A program made the position numbers and the translations under genes. A stretch of DNA of 64,000 bases from Frateuria soli (GTDB lineage: Bacteria; Pseudomonadota; Gammaproteobacteria; Xanthomonadales; Rhodanobacteraceae), in NCBI RefSeq assembly GCF_021117385.1, contig NZ_CP088252.1, positions 1,426,001 through 1,490,000 on the forward strand, in the 5' to 3' direction. Position 1 is the first letter of the stretch; the number at the start of each line of letters is the position of its first letter. Shown one piece after another: positions 8,658 to 16,731 of the stretch. The notes below the pieces were generated by a model. It made no database searches. It was not told where the DNA came from and saw only the letters and a program-made list of their open reading frames with translations.

Positions 8658-9134
8658 TCAGCCCTTGCGGGTCTTGTTCGGTGGCGTTTGCGCGGCGGCG
8701 TCGAGAAAGCCGCGCTGCATGGTCTTCCATGCATCCAGGTTGCGCTCGGTCAGCTCGTTGAGCATGGACCAGGGCGTCTGGCCCATCAGGCTGTTGAGTT
8801 GCGCGCGGAACTGCTGTTGCTGGTCGAGGAAGACCTGCAGGCTGCGTTCCAGGTAAGGGCCCATGAACCCCTGCAGCGAGTCGCCGTAGAAACGGATGAT
8901 CTGGCTGAGCAACTGCGGCGAGAGCATCGGCTGCCCCTTCTCCTCGTGCTCGGAGATGATCTGCAGCAGCACCGAGCGGGTCAGGTCCTCGCCGCTCTTG
9001 GCATCGCGGACCTCGAAGGATTCGCCATCCAGCACCAGCTGACGGACTTCTTCCAGCGTGATGTAGCTGGAGATTTCCGTGTCGTAGAGCCGGCGGTTCG
9101 GATACTTCTTGATGATGCGCAGTTTTTGTGCCAT
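8658..9134 (-). CDS. phaR: Polyhydroxyalkanoate synthesis regulator PhaR
   Basis: A DNA-binding repressor that senses PHA granules in PHA producers. The 158-residue product starts with the PHB/PHA accumulation regulator DNA-binding domain (IIKKYPNRRLYDTEISSYITLEEVRQLV, residues 7-34), the most conserved part of the family, followed by a PHB_acc helical region (about 68-140) ending in a Pro/Lys-rich tail. ATG at 9134 gives the usual N-terminus. No PHA synthase, phasin or thiolase is nearby, so the target may be elsewhere or different. A perfect palindrome 45 bases upstream (9179-9200) may be its operator. Confidence 0.92.
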   Translation of the reverse strand: MAQKLRIIKKYPNRRLYDTEISSYITLEEVRQLVLDGESFEVRDAKSGEDLTRSVLLQIISEHEEKGQPMLSPQLLSQIIRFYGDSLQGFMGPYLERSLQVFLDQQQQFRAQLNSLMGQTPWSMLNELTERNLDAWKTMQRGFLDAAAQTPPNKTRKG

Positions 9135-9178
9135 GCGGCACACGCTAGCAGAACGTATTGCGCTGCACCAGATATCCA

Positions 9179-9200
9179 TGCTGCACGCCACGGTGCAGCA
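9179..9200. promoter_or_regulatory. Palindrome upstream of phaR, candidate autoregulatory operator
   Basis: TGCTGCAC-GCCACG-GTGCAGCA: two perfectly complementary 8-base arms around a 6-base centre, 45 bases upstream of the phaR ATG. Paired TGC/GCA half sites are the known style of PhaR-bound DNA in other proteobacteria, so autoregulation is a reasonable inference. Confidence 0.5.
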
Positions 9201-9222
9201 ATCCGGTGGTTGTGGCCCTGCG

Positions 9223-10776
9223 TCAATGTCCCATCGCGCCACCCGCGCTGCCGAACGGCGGACGTGCGAACCAAAGGATCGGGATAAGCACCACGAACAG
9301 CACCGCGCAGCCGAAGAACACGTCGTTTACCGCCAGTGTAAGCGCCTCGCGGCTGAGCAACCGATCGACCAGGCCCAGGCTCTGCGTGTGCGACAGTCCC
9401 ATGTGGGAAGCCTGTCCGATGAACCGGGTAGCCGCCGGGTGCGCCGGGCTGATGTATTCGGTCAGCGTGGCGTGGTGGTACTCGCCCCGGTGCTGCCAGA
9501 GCGTCACCGTCACCGCGGTTGAGATGCTCGAACCCATGGTGCGGCAGAAGTTGGACAGGCCCGTGGCGCTGGCGATCTGCTCTGGCGGCAGGCCCGAGAG
9601 GTAGATCTGGTTGAGCGGAATGAAGAAGCACGGGATGGCGATGCCCATCACGAAGCGCGGCAGCACCAGCGTGGAGAACGAGGCGGACGCATCGAAGGTG
9701 GAGAACCACCAGGAGGTGATCGCGAACACGATGAACGAGAAGGTCACCACGCCGCGCAGGTCCAGCTTGTCCATGTTGCGCCCCAGGATCGGCGCCATCA
9801 GGAACGCCAGGATGCCGACCGGCGCGGTGGCCAGGCCCGCCCAGGTCGCGGTGTAGTCCAGCGTTACCTGCAGCCACAGCGGGAAGACCACATTGATGCC
9901 GAAGAACGCGAACATGCCCAGTGTCAGCGCGATCACGCCCACGCTGAAATTGCGCTGCCGGAACAGCGACAGGTCCACCACCGGGTGCTTGGCGTGCAGC
10001 TCCCAAACGATGAGGAAGGTCAGGCATACCAGTGCGACGATGCCCAGCGTGAGGATCAGCGGGGAGGCGAACCAGTCGCGGTCATTGCCGTTGTCCAGCA
10101 TGAACTGCAGCGCGCCCACGCCGACCACCAGCAGCGCGAGGCCGACCGCGTCGATCGGCGTCTTGGCGGTCTTCGTTTCGCGCTTGTGCAGCAGGCCCCA
10201 GGTGATCACCGCGGCGGCCAGACCCACCGGCAGGTTGATGTAGAAGATCCACGGCCAGGAGAAGTTGTCGGTAAGCCAGCCGCCCAGGATCGGGCCGAAA
10301 ATCGGCGCCACCACCACGGTCATCGCCCACAGTGCCAGCGCAATGCCCTGCTTGGCCTTCGGATAGCTCGACAGCAACAGGGTGAGCGACAGCGCCACCA
10401 TCGGACCCGATCCGGCGCCCTGCATCAGGCGCGCGATCACCAGCATCGGCATCGACGTGGCCAGCCCGCAGAGCATGGAGAAGGTGACGAACAGCAGCAC
10501 CGAAACGACGAAGCTCCTTACCTCACCGAAGCGCCGCGCGATCCAGCCGGTGAGCGGCTGCATGATCGCGCTGGCCAGTGCGTAGGAGCTGATCGTCCAG
10601 GTGCCTTCGCTGGGACTGACGCCCAGACTGCCGGCGATGTGCGGCACGGCCACGTTGACGATGGTCATGTCCAGCACCTCCATGAAGGTGCTGAACGCGA
10701 CGGCGATGGTGAGCAGCACCAGCGCGCCGCCGTGCAGGGGGGGCAGCGGCCTGGTGTCGGTGGGGTTGGCGGCCAT
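9223..10776 (-). CDS. emrB: EmrB/QacA-type MFS multidrug exporter (14 TM, DHA2 family)
   Basis: A proton-driven inner-membrane drug pump that works with a membrane-fusion protein and an outer-membrane channel. The 517-residue product has about 14 predicted spans, the EmrB start pattern (TFMEVLDMTIVNVAVPHIAGSLGVS, with motif D1 LDxTIVNVALP), motif A-like GWIARRFGEVRSFV, and motif C (GPILGGWLTDNFSWPWIFYINLPVG). Length fits EmrB. It is the last gene of a four-gene minus-strand operon marR-OMF-emrA-emrB, 16 bases after emrA. Substrates cannot be read from sequence. Confidence 0.92.
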   Translation of the reverse strand: MAANPTDTRPLPPLHGGALVLLTIAVAFSTFMEVLDMTIVNVAVPHIAGSLGVSPSEGTWTISSYALASAIMQPLTGWIARRFGEVRSFVVSVLLFVTFSMLCGLATSMPMLVIARLMQGAGSGPMVALSLTLLLSSYPKAKQGIALALWAMTVVVAPIFGPILGGWLTDNFSWPWIFYINLPVGLAAAVITWGLLHKRETKTAKTPIDAVGLALLVVGVGALQFMLDNGNDRDWFASPLILTLGIVALVCLTFLIVWELHAKHPVVDLSLFRQRNFSVGVIALTLGMFAFFGINVVFPLWLQVTLDYTATWAGLATAPVGILAFLMAPILGRNMDKLDLRGVVTFSFIVFAITSWWFSTFDASASFSTLVLPRFVMGIAIPCFFIPLNQIYLSGLPPEQIASATGLSNFCRTMGSSISTAVTVTLWQHRGEYHHATLTEYISPAHPAATRFIGQASHMGLSHTQSLGLVDRLLSREALTLAVNDVFFGCAVLFVVLIPILWFARPPFGSAGGAMGH

Positions 10777-10792
10777 CGGGCGGGGCCTTCGG

Positions 10793-11989
10793 TTACTTGG
10801 CGGAGCGGGGCAGGTTGGCCTGGATGATGTGCTGGGCCTCCTCGTCGGCCTTGCCCATCAGGCGGTCGTACACGTCGGTCTGCGCGACCGGCTGGCGCAC
10901 CGGTGCCTGCGCCAGCACCGGGCCGCGATCTTCGGTGATGTCCACCGTCACCGTGGTCGACAGGCCCACGCGCAACGGGTGCCTGTCCAGTTCCCGGTTT
11001 TCCAGCGCGATGCGTACCGGTACGCGCTGCACCACCTTGATCCAGTTGCCGGTGGCGTTCTGCGCGGGCAGCAGCGAGAAGGCGCTGCCGGTGCCCGCGC
11101 CAAGGCCGACCACCTTGCCGTGGTATTCGACGTCGCCGCCATAGATGTCGGCTTCCACGGTGGCCGGCTGACCGATGCGGATGTGCTGCAGCTGGCCTTC
11201 CTTGAAGTTGGCGTCGATCCACAGGTCGTGCAGGGGCACCACCGTCATCAGCTGCTGGCCGGGCGCGATGCTGTTGCCGAGCTGCACGCTGCGCTGGGCC
11301 ACGTAGCCGGATACCGGCGCCAGAATCGCGTTGCGCTGCGCCGCGATCCAGGCGGCGCGGAAGTTCGCGCGGGCCTGCAGCACGGCCGGGTTCTCGGCCA
11401 CGTCGGTGCCCTCCACCGCGGCATGTGCCGCGGCGGCTTGCGCCCTGGCCGCCTCGAGCCCCGCACGCGCCTGCGCCACGCCGTCGCGCAGGTGCTGCAC
11501 GATCTCGGGCGACTCGGCATGCGCAGCGAGCAACGGCAGGTGGCGCTTCAGGTCGGCTTCCAGCTTGCCCAGTTCCAGCTTGCGCGCGGTGACCTGCGCG
11601 TCGGCGCTGCTGGCCGAGCTGGTCTGCTGGCGCACGCCCCGGACCGCCTGCGCCAGCGCGCTGCGCGCCTGCGCGAGGCGCACCTGGGCGTCGGTCGGAT
11701 CAAGCTTCACCAGCACCTGCCCGGCCTCCACGCGCTGCGTGTCGTCGGCCATGATCGCCACCACCGTGCCGGGTACCTGCGAGGAAATCGTGACCTGGTT
11801 GCCGCCCACGTACGCGTTGTCGGTCTTCTCGCGGTGCGAGAACACGAACAGCCACAGCAGCAGCCAGACGAGCGCGATCAGGATGAACACCGCCGCCACG
11901 ATGAACAATGCGCGCCGGCGCTTGCGCGGGTTCTTCGCGGCCAGACCGCTGTCGTTGTCGGCGGACTTGTCGGCTTCAGTGGCGCTCAT
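10793..11989 (-). CDS. emrA: EmrA-type membrane fusion protein (HlyD family)
   Basis: Periplasmic adaptor linking the MFS pump to the outer-membrane channel. The 398-residue product has one N-terminal membrane helix after a basic stretch (NPRKRRRALFIVAAVFILIALVW), the HlyD biotinyl-lipoyl segment (DNAYVGGNQVTISSQVPGTV), a long coiled-coil hairpin rich in Ala/Gln (about 110-200), and the barrel region with WIDANFKEGQL, a signature of EmrA. The start was set at 11989 because GGAG stands 6 bases before it; the frame extends farther without homology. It overlaps the end of the upstream outer-membrane gene by 14 bases. Confidence 0.92.
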   Translation of the reverse strand: MSATEADKSADNDSGLAAKNPRKRRRALFIVAAVFILIALVWLLLWLFVFSHREKTDNAYVGGNQVTISSQVPGTVVAIMADDTQRVEAGQVLVKLDPTDAQVRLAQARSALAQAVRGVRQQTSSASSADAQVTARKLELGKLEADLKRHLPLLAAHAESPEIVQHLRDGVAQARAGLEAARAQAAAAHAAVEGTDVAENPAVLQARANFRAAWIAAQRNAILAPVSGYVAQRSVQLGNSIAPGQQLMTVVPLHDLWIDANFKEGQLQHIRIGQPATVEADIYGGDVEYHGKVVGLGAGTGSAFSLLPAQNATGNWIKVVQRVPVRIALENRELDRHPLRVGLSTTVTVDITEDRGPVLAQAPVRQPVAQTDVYDRLMGKADEEAQHIIQANLPRSAK

Positions 11990-13451
11990 GGTCGGCTCCG
12001 GGAGAAGGGGAGTGGGATGCGGTTTGGGAACGGGGCTCGCTGCGGTAGCCGCCACCGAGCGCCTTGATCAGCGCCAGATCGGTAGCCAGCGCCTGCGCGT
12101 GGAGCTGGGTCGCTGCGTCGCGCTGCTGGAGCAGCACCAGTTCTGCGGCGAGGCTTTCGCGGGCGTCGCGCACACCCTGGCGCAGGCGTGCCTTGGCGTG
12201 CGTGAGCAGACGCTCGTCCGCGGCGAGCTGAGCTTGCTGCTGGTCGCGTTGCGCAGCGAGCTGTTCGGCGCCCAGCGCCTGAGTGGCGACGTCGCGGGCA
12301 GCGGCCAACACCGTGCTGCGGTATTGCGCCACGGCGCTGTCCAACTTCGCGCGGCTGAGGCCGTAGTTCGCTTCCAGCGCGCCGCCTTCGAAGATCGGCA
12401 GGTGCAGCGCGGGCGTCACCGCGAAGACACGGCTGCCGGCCGTGAACAGCTTGCCCATGTCGATGCTGGACAGGCCGGCCAGTGCGGTGATGCTGAGGTC
12501 GGGAAAGAACTGCGCGCGCGCCACATCGGTCTGCTTGAGGGCCGCTTCGACCTGCCAGCGGCTCGCGGCGATGTCGGGCCGGCGGGCGATGAGGTCCAGG
12601 CTGGCGTTGTCAGGCAGCCCGGGGGCGACGGCGGGCAGCGGACGGGCCCGGAGCTGCGGCAGTTCGGCCGGGGCCACGCCCAGCAGCGAGGCGAGCACGA
12701 CGCGGCGCACCTTGGCCGAACCCTCGATCGCGGTGCGCATCTGCCTCAGCTGCGCCCGTTGCGCCTGCGCCTGTTCCGCGGTGTCCGCCAGGTCCACGCC
12801 CTGGCGGACGCGCAACCGGGCGATGTCCAGCAATTGCTCCGCGGCGGCCAGCGACCGGTCGGCCAACGCGAGCCGGGCCTGGTCGGCCTGCCAGCCGAAA
12901 TAGGTGTCGGCCACCGCGTACTGCAGCGCCAGCGCCGCCGCGCCCTGTTGCGCTTCGGCCGCGTGCGTCTGGTCCAGTGCCGCCTCGACGGTTGCGCGCT
13001 TCCTGCCCCACCAGTCGAAGTCGTACTTCAGCTGCGCGCCGAGGTCGGCCTGGCTGTACCAGGTGAAGCCGAGGAACCTGGACGGGATCAGGCCGTGCTC
13101 GCTCATGCGCTGGCGCGAGTACTGCACGTTGCCGTCGATGGTCAGGCCCATCTGCGCGGCAGCCAGGCGCGCGGACTGTTCGGCGTTCTGTACGCGGCTC
13201 TGCGCGAGCGCGAGATCCGGCGACTGGCGCAGGGCGCGGTCCATCAGATCATCAAGCTGGGGGTCGTCGTAGGCGCGCCACCACAGCGCATCAGGCCAGC
13301 CGGCGCGCGTGGAGGTATCGAGGCCGGCGAGCGGCACGTCGTCGCCAAGCTGCGGCGAGGTCAGCCTGGCCGGCGGGGTGGCGCATGCGGCCAGCGCCAG
13401 CACGATCGCCGCGGCCAGCGCGGTACGAAGGCGAAGCAGGGCAGGTTTCAT
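11976..13451 (-). CDS. Outer-membrane efflux lipoprotein (NodT/OprM family)
   Basis: Channel component of the tripartite drug pump. The 491-residue product starts with a lipoprotein signal ending in the lipobox LALAAC (Cys at about 22), followed by two OEP (TolC-like) repeats, with the typical YDDPQLDDLMDRAL near residue 62 and DLSLTALAG-like beta segment later (FPDLSITALAGLSS). Length is normal for NodT-type proteins. It overlaps marR by 4 bases upstream and emrA by 14 bases downstream, so the four genes are one operon. It is distinct from the CusC-like gene at 57 kb. Confidence 0.92.
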   Translation of the reverse strand: MKPALLRLRTALAAAIVLALAACATPPARLTSPQLGDDVPLAGLDTSTRAGWPDALWWRAYDDPQLDDLMDRALRQSPDLALAQSRVQNAEQSARLAAAQMGLTIDGNVQYSRQRMSEHGLIPSRFLGFTWYSQADLGAQLKYDFDWWGRKRATVEAALDQTHAAEAQQGAAALALQYAVADTYFGWQADQARLALADRSLAAAEQLLDIARLRVRQGVDLADTAEQAQAQRAQLRQMRTAIEGSAKVRRVVLASLLGVAPAELPQLRARPLPAVAPGLPDNASLDLIARRPDIAASRWQVEAALKQTDVARAQFFPDLSITALAGLSSIDMGKLFTAGSRVFAVTPALHLPIFEGGALEANYGLSRAKLDSAVAQYRSTVLAAARDVATQALGAEQLAAQRDQQQAQLAADERLLTHAKARLRQGVRDARESLAAELVLLQQRDAATQLHAQALATDLALIKALGGGYRSEPRSQTASHSPSPGADHERH

Positions 13452-13984
13452 GGTGCGTCCTTCGGAGATGCGACCTGGGCCAGCCGGTCGAGGTTGTCGG
13501 CGAGCTTGCGCAGCAGGCGACTGAAGTTGCGTTTGTCGGCGTCGTTGAACCCGGCAAACGCCGCGCCGCACGGGGGGAAGAGTGCAGGCAGAAGCTGCTG
13601 CACGAAGTTCCGGCCCGCGGGCGTAATCAGGATTTCGACCTGTCGCCGGTCCTGTTCGCTCGGGCTGCGCCTGATCAATCCGCGCTCGACCAGCGCATTG
13701 GCGATCCGCGTCATGTTGGTGGCGCCCAGCGAAGTGAACTCGCACAGCTGCCCGGGAGTCGAGGCGCCGCCGGGGCGGCTGTACAGGAACATCAGGGTCA
13801 GAAATTCGCTGTGGTTGATCCGGTGCGGCTTGAGTTCGCCTTCGAGTACCTCGTCAACGCGACGGGCAACCATCAGCAGCAGACGGGTGAGCCGCGCCTC
13901 CGCCGCCGGCATGCCGGGGATGGCTTCGCTCACCCGGCCGATCCCCTCGTCCATCATCACGATGCAATCGCCAAGGCGCGCCAT
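13448..13984 (-). CDS. MarR family transcriptional regulator
   Basis: Likely repressor of its own efflux operon. The 178-residue product has the winged-helix fold with HSEFLTLMFLYSRPGGAST, the recognition-helix region CEFTSLGATNMTRIANALVERGLIRR and the wing RRQVEILITPAG. It is somewhat longer than typical MarR (140-150) because of an N-terminal extension. It is the first gene of the operon, and a candidate promoter with an overlapping inverted repeat ATTTCAC-CA-GTGAAAT lies 14-58 bases upstream. No clear Shine-Dalgarno precedes the ATG. Ligand unknown. Confidence 0.92.
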   Translation of the reverse strand: MARLGDCIVMMDEGIGRVSEAIPGMPAAEARLTRLLLMVARRVDEVLEGELKPHRINHSEFLTLMFLYSRPGGASTPGQLCEFTSLGATNMTRIANALVERGLIRRSPSEQDRRQVEILITPAGRNFVQQLLPALFPPCGAAFAGFNDADKRNFSRLLRKLADNLDRLAQVASPKDAP

Positions 13985-13997
13985 TTCACCAGCTCAT

Positions 13998-14042
13998 ATT
14001 TCACCAGTGAAATAAAATAGCGCGGCCACCCGATGGGGGCAA
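13998..14042 (-). promoter_or_regulatory. marR operon promoter with overlapping operator
   Basis: On the minus strand TTGCCC (14042-14037) and TATTTT (14019-14014) are 17 bases apart, each matching 4 of 6 consensus positions. Immediately downstream at 13998-14013 is ATTTCAC-CA-GTGAAAT, an inverted repeat with 7-base arms, and a half-site ATTTCACC recurs at 13983-13990 across the start codon. Position next to the -10 box is right for repression by the MarR protein. Confidence 0.6.
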
Positions 14043-14120
14043 GAACCGGAATTACCGCGGGATGCGCGCCCCGGGTGCAGGCCGCGACGCGCGTCTGCGG
14101 TCGCGTCCGGGTGGGCGCCT

Positions 14121-14954
14121 CTACAAGGAACGGTTCGCGATCGCCATGCCGAACAGGCGGAAGGCGTTCGCCGTAGTGGCCGCGGCAATGGACTCGGGCG
14201 GCTCGCCACGCAGCTCCGCAATCGCCTGTAGCGTCTCCAGCATGCGAGCCGGCTCATTGCGCGCGCCCTGGTGCCCGGCGTTGGGCTGGTCGGGCGCGTC
14301 GGTCTCCAGCAGCAGGTTGTCGATCGGCATCGTGGCGACCAGGTGGCGCAGGCGCTTCGCGCGCGGGTAGGTGACCGGGCCGCCCATGCCGAGCATGAAG
14401 CCCATGTCGTAGAGGCGCTCGGCCTGTTGCCCGCTTCCGGCGAAACTGTGCACCACACCGCGAAGGCCAGGGAAACGTCGCAGGGCAAGCACGACCTCTT
14501 CGACCGCGCGGCGCGCGTGTACGATCACCGGCAACCCGAACTCGGTGGCCAGTGCCAGTTGTTCTTCGAAGTAGAACTGCTGCTGTCCGCGGTCGAGCGT
14601 ATCGACGTAGAAGTCCAGGCCGATCTCGCCCAGCGCAACCACATCGTCCCCAACGAGGCGTTCACGCAGCAGGCCCAGGTGTTCCGGACGGTGTCGTGCG
14701 AGGAACAGCGGGTGCAGGCCGTAGGCCGGGTACAGTCCGTCGTGCCGGCGGCACAATGCTTCGATCCGTGGCCAGCTCGCGGCGTCGACCCCGGGCACCA
14801 CCATCAGCCGTACGCCCGCCCCGGCGGCACGCTCCAGTACCTGCCCCCGGTCGTCGTCGAAGCTGGCGTCGTCGAGGTGGACGTGACTGTCGACCAGCCA
14901 GGCAGGCTGCGGATGTGAGGGTTCCGTCACGCGTTCGTCATCCGGGGGTCGCAT
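14121..14954 (-). CDS. tatD: TatD family metal-dependent deoxyribonuclease
   Basis: A TIM-barrel metallohydrolase acting as a 3'-5' DNase in characterised members. The 277-residue product has the metal-binding DSHVHLDD near the N-terminus (about 22-29), GEIGLDFYVD with the conserved Glu, the histidine of VIVHARRA, and the VHSFAGS and ETDAPDQPN motifs, all of which are diagnostic. Length is typical (about 260). The start at 14954 lacks a clear ribosome binding site; a GTG 24 bases downstream (14930) is an alternative. It follows no operon; 136 bases separate it from marR. Confidence 0.9.
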   Translation of the reverse strand: MRPPDDERVTEPSHPQPAWLVDSHVHLDDASFDDDRGQVLERAAGAGVRLMVVPGVDAASWPRIEALCRRHDGLYPAYGLHPLFLARHRPEHLGLLRERLVGDDVVALGEIGLDFYVDTLDRGQQQFYFEEQLALATEFGLPVIVHARRAVEEVVLALRRFPGLRGVVHSFAGSGQQAERLYDMGFMLGMGGPVTYPRAKRLRHLVATMPIDNLLLETDAPDQPNAGHQGARNEPARMLETLQAIAELRGEPPESIAAATTANAFRLFGMAIANRSL

Positions 14955-15068
14955 GGGAGAGAATGTCTAGGGCCGATTCAGTATGGCGAAGGTTCAATGC
15001 TTCCGCAGGTGAATGGTGGGCGCATGGCGCGTAAACCGCACCGTAACGAAACGAAGGAGATGCAAGTC

Positions 15069-15650
15069 ATGAACAGGTTGATGGTCAATGCGCTTCAGGT
15101 GGGGATCGCGGCAGCGCTCGCGGTGGGCATTTCGGCTTGCAACCGCGACGCAAGCGCCGATGCCGGCCTGGCCAACGCCGCGTCCAGCGCCAACGCGGAC
15201 AACGGCGTCAAGTACGCACGCGTGGTCAGCGTCGATCCGGTGCGCAAGACGGTGAACAACCCGCGCCAGGTGTGCCACGACGAGGTGGTCACGCACAGTG
15301 AACCGCCGAAGGATCAGCACCAGATCGCCGGCACGGCGATCGGCGCGGTTGCCGGTGGCCTGCTCGGCCACCAGGTCGGCGGCGGCAAGGGCAAGACCCT
15401 GGCGACGGTAGCCGGCGCGGTAGCCGGCGGCTATGCCGGCAAGAAGATCCAGGAGAACCGCCAGCAGGCCAAGGTCTCCACCTCGACCGAGCGCAAGTGC
15501 GAGACGGTCAACGACAGCAGCACCAAGGTGGTCGGCTACGACGTGCGCTACGAGTACAACGGCGCCACCCGCACGGTGCGCATGGACCACGATCCGGGTG
15601 ACCGCGTCCAGGTGCAGGAAGGCGTCGTCGCCGTTTCCGACGCGCAGTGA
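15069..15650 (+). CDS. Glycine-zipper 2TM domain lipoprotein (first of a tandem pair)
   Basis: A 193-residue predicted outer-membrane lipoprotein of the Rickettsia 17-kDa antigen/SlyB-like type. A signal peptide ends in a lipobox-like GISAC (Cys about 21). The middle carries the glycine-zipper GTAIGAVAGGLLGHQVGGGKGKT and GAVAGGYAGKK (about 97-132), which would form paired membrane-embedded helices, followed by a beta-rich tail (YDVRYEYNGATRTVRMDHDPGDRV). ATG 15069 has AAGGAG 8 bases upstream. A similar gene follows 79 bases later, so this is a tandem paralog pair, probably linked to envelope stress. Precise role unknown. Confidence 0.82.
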   Translation: MNRLMVNALQVGIAAALAVGISACNRDASADAGLANAASSANADNGVKYARVVSVDPVRKTVNNPRQVCHDEVVTHSEPPKDQHQIAGTAIGAVAGGLLGHQVGGGKGKTLATVAGAVAGGYAGKKIQENRQQAKVSTSTERKCETVNDSSTKVVGYDVRYEYNGATRTVRMDHDPGDRVQVQEGVVAVSDAQ

Positions 15651-15701
15651 GAAGCTGACACAACCTATGCGGTCCATGGACGGACCGCGCGCGATGATCG
15701 G

Positions 15702-15722
15702 CTCCTCACACACACCGAGGAG
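15702..15722 (+). promoter_or_regulatory. Hairpin covering the ribosome binding site of the next gene
   Basis: CTCCTC (15702-15707) pairs perfectly with GAGGAG (15717-15722) over a 9-base loop; the second arm is the Shine-Dalgarno of the gene starting at 15730. A second perfect 7-base hairpin (GCGGTCC / GGACCGC) lies just upstream at 15669-15688. The arrangement suggests translational control. Confidence 0.5.
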
Positions 15723-15729
15723 TCGCGTC

Positions 15730-16215
15730 ATGACGTTCGAACGCAATCGCAACTTCGCGCTGGCCGCCGCACTGGCTGGCAGTCTCGTCCTCGGTGGCTG
15801 TGCCTCGGGGCCGTACGACAACGGCGGCTACAACAATCGCGGCTATCAGACCTCCGGCTACGGCAGCACGCGCTGCGAGAACTGCGGCGTAGTGCAGGAC
15901 GTGCAGCAGGTTTCCATCGAAGGTGACAACAATGCCACGCTCGGCACCGTGATCGGTGCCGTGGCCGGTGGTGTGCTCGGTCACCAGGTCGGTGGCGGCA
16001 AGGGCAAGCAGGCGGCCACCGTTGCCGGCGCCGTTGCCGGCGGCGTGGTCGGCCACGAGGTCGGCAAACGCTCGGGCGGCGGGCAGCAACTGGGCTGGCG
16101 CGTCACGCTACGGTTGAACAACGGCCAGTACGCAACCGTGACCCAGAAGGAAGATCCTGGTCTTCGTGTCGGGGACTATGCCCAGATCCGCGGTGACCAC
16201 GTCTACCCGATGTAG
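15730..16215 (+). CDS. Glycine-zipper 2TM domain lipoprotein (second of a tandem pair)
   Basis: A 161-residue predicted lipoprotein. The signal peptide ends in LVLGGCAS (lipobox, Cys about 24). A Gly/Asn/Tyr-rich linker (YDNGGYNNRGYQTSGYG) and a CENCG pair follow, then the glycine zipper GTVIGAVAGGVLGHQVGGGKGK and AGAVAGGVVGHEVGKRSGG (about 75-118), nearly identical in its core to the upstream paralog. The C-terminal part (VTLRLNNGQYATVTQKEDPGLRVGDYAQI) is a small beta domain seen in SlyB-like proteins. The two paralogs share only the zipper; the cysteine pair is unique to this one. An intrinsic terminator follows. Confidence 0.83.
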   Translation: MTFERNRNFALAAALAGSLVLGGCASGPYDNGGYNNRGYQTSGYGSTRCENCGVVQDVQQVSIEGDNNATLGTVIGAVAGGVLGHQVGGGKGKQAATVAGAVAGGVVGHEVGKRSGGGQQLGWRVTLRLNNGQYATVTQKEDPGLRVGDYAQIRGDHVYPM

Positions 16216-16237
16216 CCGTCCAGACGTAAAGACGTCC

Positions 16238-16267
16238 AAAAAAAAGGCCCTCTAGCGAGGGCCTTTT
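16238..16267. terminator. Bidirectional intrinsic terminator
   Basis: GGCCCTC-TAGC-GAGGGCC stem (16246-16263) with eight A residues on the left and four T residues on the right. It serves the lipoprotein gene ending at 16215 and the convergent hydrolase gene ending at 16297. Confidence 0.88.
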
Positions 16268-16296
16268 GCTGTCGGAAGTTGCTGTCGGAAACGTAA

Positions 16297-16731
16297 TCAG
16301 TTGACCGCGTAGAAACGATGCTCGCCGATAGTGGTGCTGGTGTGATTGAGTGACCAGGCCGGTGCGATCGCCACGGTGGCGAAGTGGTCCGCATGCGGCA
16401 CGAGCAACTGGCGTTGGGCGAGCGGTCGGGCCCAGTTTTCCATCGAATAGCCGGCGACCTTCCAGGCTTTGGTGAATGCCTTGAAGTTGGCGATGTCGTA
16501 GGAGCCGGGCGTGGCGGTGATGGCGAACTGGTGGGGGGCGGCTACCACTTTGCAGACGGTATCGCCCCAGCGGCCGCGTTCGCGGCGGCGCAGTGCGACT
16601 TCCGCCACCGCGAGTTGACCGATGGTCGACTCGCTGCGGGCCTCCAGATACACGGTCGTCGCCAGGCATGCCTGATCGGCGATCGGCTGGGGCAGTACGG
16701 ACGTCAGCCACAACAGCATGGAAAGTTTCAT
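16297..16731 (-). CDS. Cell wall hydrolase, SleB family (Hydrolase_2)
   Basis: A 144-residue exported protein of the family that includes the germination lytic transglycosylase SleB; in non-spore-formers it is thought to act on peptidoglycan. The core ACLATTVYLEARSESTIGQLAVAEVALRR (about 21-49) contains the catalytic-type Glu of the YxEAR motif, and HQFAITATPGSYDI plus HADHFAT fit the domain. A short hydrophobic leader (MKLSMLLWLTSVLPQPIADQ) suggests secretion. ATG 16731 is preceded by GGAGG at 6 bases. No partner genes adjacent. Substrate is inferred from the family. Confidence 0.82.
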   Translation of the reverse strand: MKLSMLLWLTSVLPQPIADQACLATTVYLEARSESTIGQLAVAEVALRRRERGRWGDTVCKVVAAPHQFAITATPGSYDIANFKAFTKAWKVAGYSMENWARPLAQRQLLVPHADHFATVAIAPAWSLNHTSTTIGEHRFYAVN

